Shown here piece by piece: positions 5,118 to 5,613 of a DNA stretch of 5,613 bases (position 1 is the first letter of the stretch; every line of letters begins with the position of its first letter). Origin of the DNA: an uncultured Clostridia bacterium (GTDB lineage Bacteria > Bacillota > Clostridia > Oscillospirales > CAG-272); assembly GCA_937895775.1 (NCBI GenBank), contig CALBLD010000180.1, positions 1 through 5,613 of the forward strand. The letters are read 5' to 3'. The notes beneath the pieces are model-generated. The model had not been told where the DNA came from, made no database searches, and saw only the letters and a program-made list of their open reading frames with translations. Both the position numbers and the translations under genes were made by a program.

Positions 5118-5135
5118 GTTTTGCGGCAATGACAG

Positions 5136-5150
5136 AAAAATTTTTTAAAA
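5136..5150. other. A/T-only run beside the DnaA-box-like cluster
   Basis: Fifteen bases of A and T only (five A, six T, four A) lie 18 bp past the last TGTGG site. It could be an easily melted or bent segment, or an UP-like element for rex. The sequence alone does not say which. Confidence 0.4.
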
Positions 5151-5159
5151 TGCAAAGCA

Positions 5160-5182
5160 GACCGATATTTTTTTGTTCGGTC
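5160..5182. repeat. Inverted repeat GACCGA-N11-TCGGTC upstream of rex
   Basis: Six-base arms (5160-5165 and 5177-5182) flank an 11-nt, T-rich centre, and a further copy of ACCGATA lies at 5205-5211. It does not resemble the Rex operator (TTGTTAA-N4-TTAACAA type). It could be an operator or a weak hairpin; there is no direct evidence. Confidence 0.3.
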
Positions 5183-5234
5183 GAAATGCACAAAGAGAAA
5201 CAATACCGATAACGGACGAATGGAAGGAACTCAC

Positions 5235-5613
5235 ATGATACGGGAAAAAGAGGAAAAAAGTATGCCGTCGGAGGCGGTTATAAACCGCCTGCCGAGATAT
5301 TATCGCTATCTGCGGGAATTGCTTTCCGAAAATGTGCTTCGTATAAGCTCGGGAGAGCTGGCGTCGCTGATGGGAGTGACCGCTTCGCAGATAAGGCAGG
5401 ATCTCAACTGCTTCGGAGGTTTCGGACAGCAGGGATACGGATACAGCGTAAAACGTCTTTTCGGGGAAATAAGCAGTATCCTCGGTGCGGATAAAGCATA
5501 TAATGCCGTAATAGTCGGTGCGGGCAATCTCGGAAAAGCTCTTGCGTCGTCGTCGGTGTTCGGAAACAGAGGCGTTGTTCCGAAGGCACTTTTCGATGTC
5601 GATAAATCGGTGA
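5235..5613 (+). CDS. rex: Redox-sensing transcriptional repressor Rex, 5' part
   Basis: The gene runs off the window end; 126 codons of an expected 205-220 are visible, with no internal stop. Rex binds operators as a dimer when NAD+ dominates and lets go when NADH rises, controlling fermentation and respiration genes. Seen: the N-terminal winged helix RLPRYYRYLRELL (18-30), then GELASLMGVTASQIRQDL (40-57) with its recognition helix, CFGGFGQQGYGY (59-70, the wing), and the Rossmann nucleotide-binding start VIVGAGNLGKAL (92-103) with GxGxxG at G95, G97 and G100, followed by the acidic strand end LFDVD (119-123). AAGGA (5224-5228) is 6 nt before the chosen ATG. A second ATG at codon 10 (5262) has its own AGAGG 8 nt upstream and is a real alternative. 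It appears to start a separate transcript after the 364-nt gap. Confidence 0.95.
   Translation, partial: MIREKEEKSMPSEAVINRLPRYYRYLRELLSENVLRISSGELASLMGVTASQIRQDLNCFGGFGQQGYGYSVKRLFGEISSILGADKAYNAVIVGAGNLGKALASSSVFGNRGVVPKALFDVDKSV

Larger units (their letters stand above)
4871..5234. other. Intergenic region between tsaD and rex
   Basis: This 364-nt stretch has no credible gene. It holds, in order: a TTGACA (4901-4906) with no matching -10; a 10-bp direct repeat ACGAAAAAAT (4884-4893 and 4957-4966); a cluster of TGTGGAAAA-like 9-mers (4983-5117); an A/T-only run (5136-5150); an inverted repeat GACCGA/TCGGTC (5160-5165/5177-5182) flanking a T-rich loop, with another ACCGATA at 5205-5211; and the rex ribosome site. 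I see neither a clear terminator for tsaD nor a clear promoter for rex. Confidence 0.7.

Noticed and set aside
4983..5150. A full replication origin (oriC)
   Set aside because: dnaA, dnaN and rpmH are not nearby, and boxes plus a 15-bp A/T run alone are not enough. A DnaA-binding cluster is the more modest reading.
5173..5193. Rex autoregulatory operator, TTGT...ACAA
   Set aside because: The half-sites are separated by 13 instead of about 10 bases and the inner positions do not match.

Overview
The window looks like a chromosomal housekeeping stretch from a Gram-positive anaerobe of the Clostridia, perhaps an Oscillospirales/Ruminococcus-like gut bacterium. The evidence is a Rex repressor with the clostridial-type CFGGFGQQGYGY segment, consensus sigma-A promoters, strong GGAGG ribosome sites, CCA-encoding tRNA genes and moderate GC. 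The genus-level guess is inference. Every gene I can support is on the + strand. I see no CRISPR array, insertion sequence or phage gene.

Layout. (1) Positions 1-245 are the end of a tRNA operon: the 3' part of tRNA-Gly(TCC), then tRNA-Arg(TCT) and tRNA-His(GTG), closed by a good intrinsic terminator. (2) Positions 304-401 are non-coding and hold three more small hairpins. The last has a U-run and runs into an extended -10 promoter. (3) Positions 440-1321 encode a radical SAM protein of the PflX-like (COG1313) family, with its own promoter and a strong terminator, so it appears monocistronic. (4) A near-perfect sigma-A promoter (TTGATT-17-TATAAT) starts the next block: a dCMP deaminase-family enzyme, a 254-residue membrane-anchored unknown protein, RimI acetyltransferase, a 194-residue multi-pass membrane unknown and TsaD (t6A37 tRNA modification). 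Overlaps and short gaps (30, -4, 4 and 33 nt) suggest an operon. TsaB and TsaE, the usual partners next to RimI and TsaD, are absent here, and two unknown membrane proteins sit around rimI instead. (5) Positions 4871-5234 are a 364-nt gap without a credible gene. It contains a same-orientation cluster of TGTGGAAAA-like 9-mers (DnaA-box-like, TTTTCCACA on the other strand), followed by an A/T-only run. (6) From 5235 to the window end is the 5' part of rex, the NADH/NAD+-sensing repressor.

How the parts relate. tRNA genes, the t6A synthase subunit TsaD and the ribosomal-protein acetyltransferase RimI belong to translation. The dCMP deaminase feeds dTMP synthesis. Rex reports redox state. The most interesting signal is the DnaA-box-like cluster between tsaD and rex, because from memory Bacillus subtilis also has a DnaA-bound cluster just downstream of its tsaD (gcp). 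No obviously new multi-gene system is visible. The candidates for something undescribed are that cluster, the two unknown membrane proteins in the rimI-tsaD operon, and the hairpin series after the tRNA operon.
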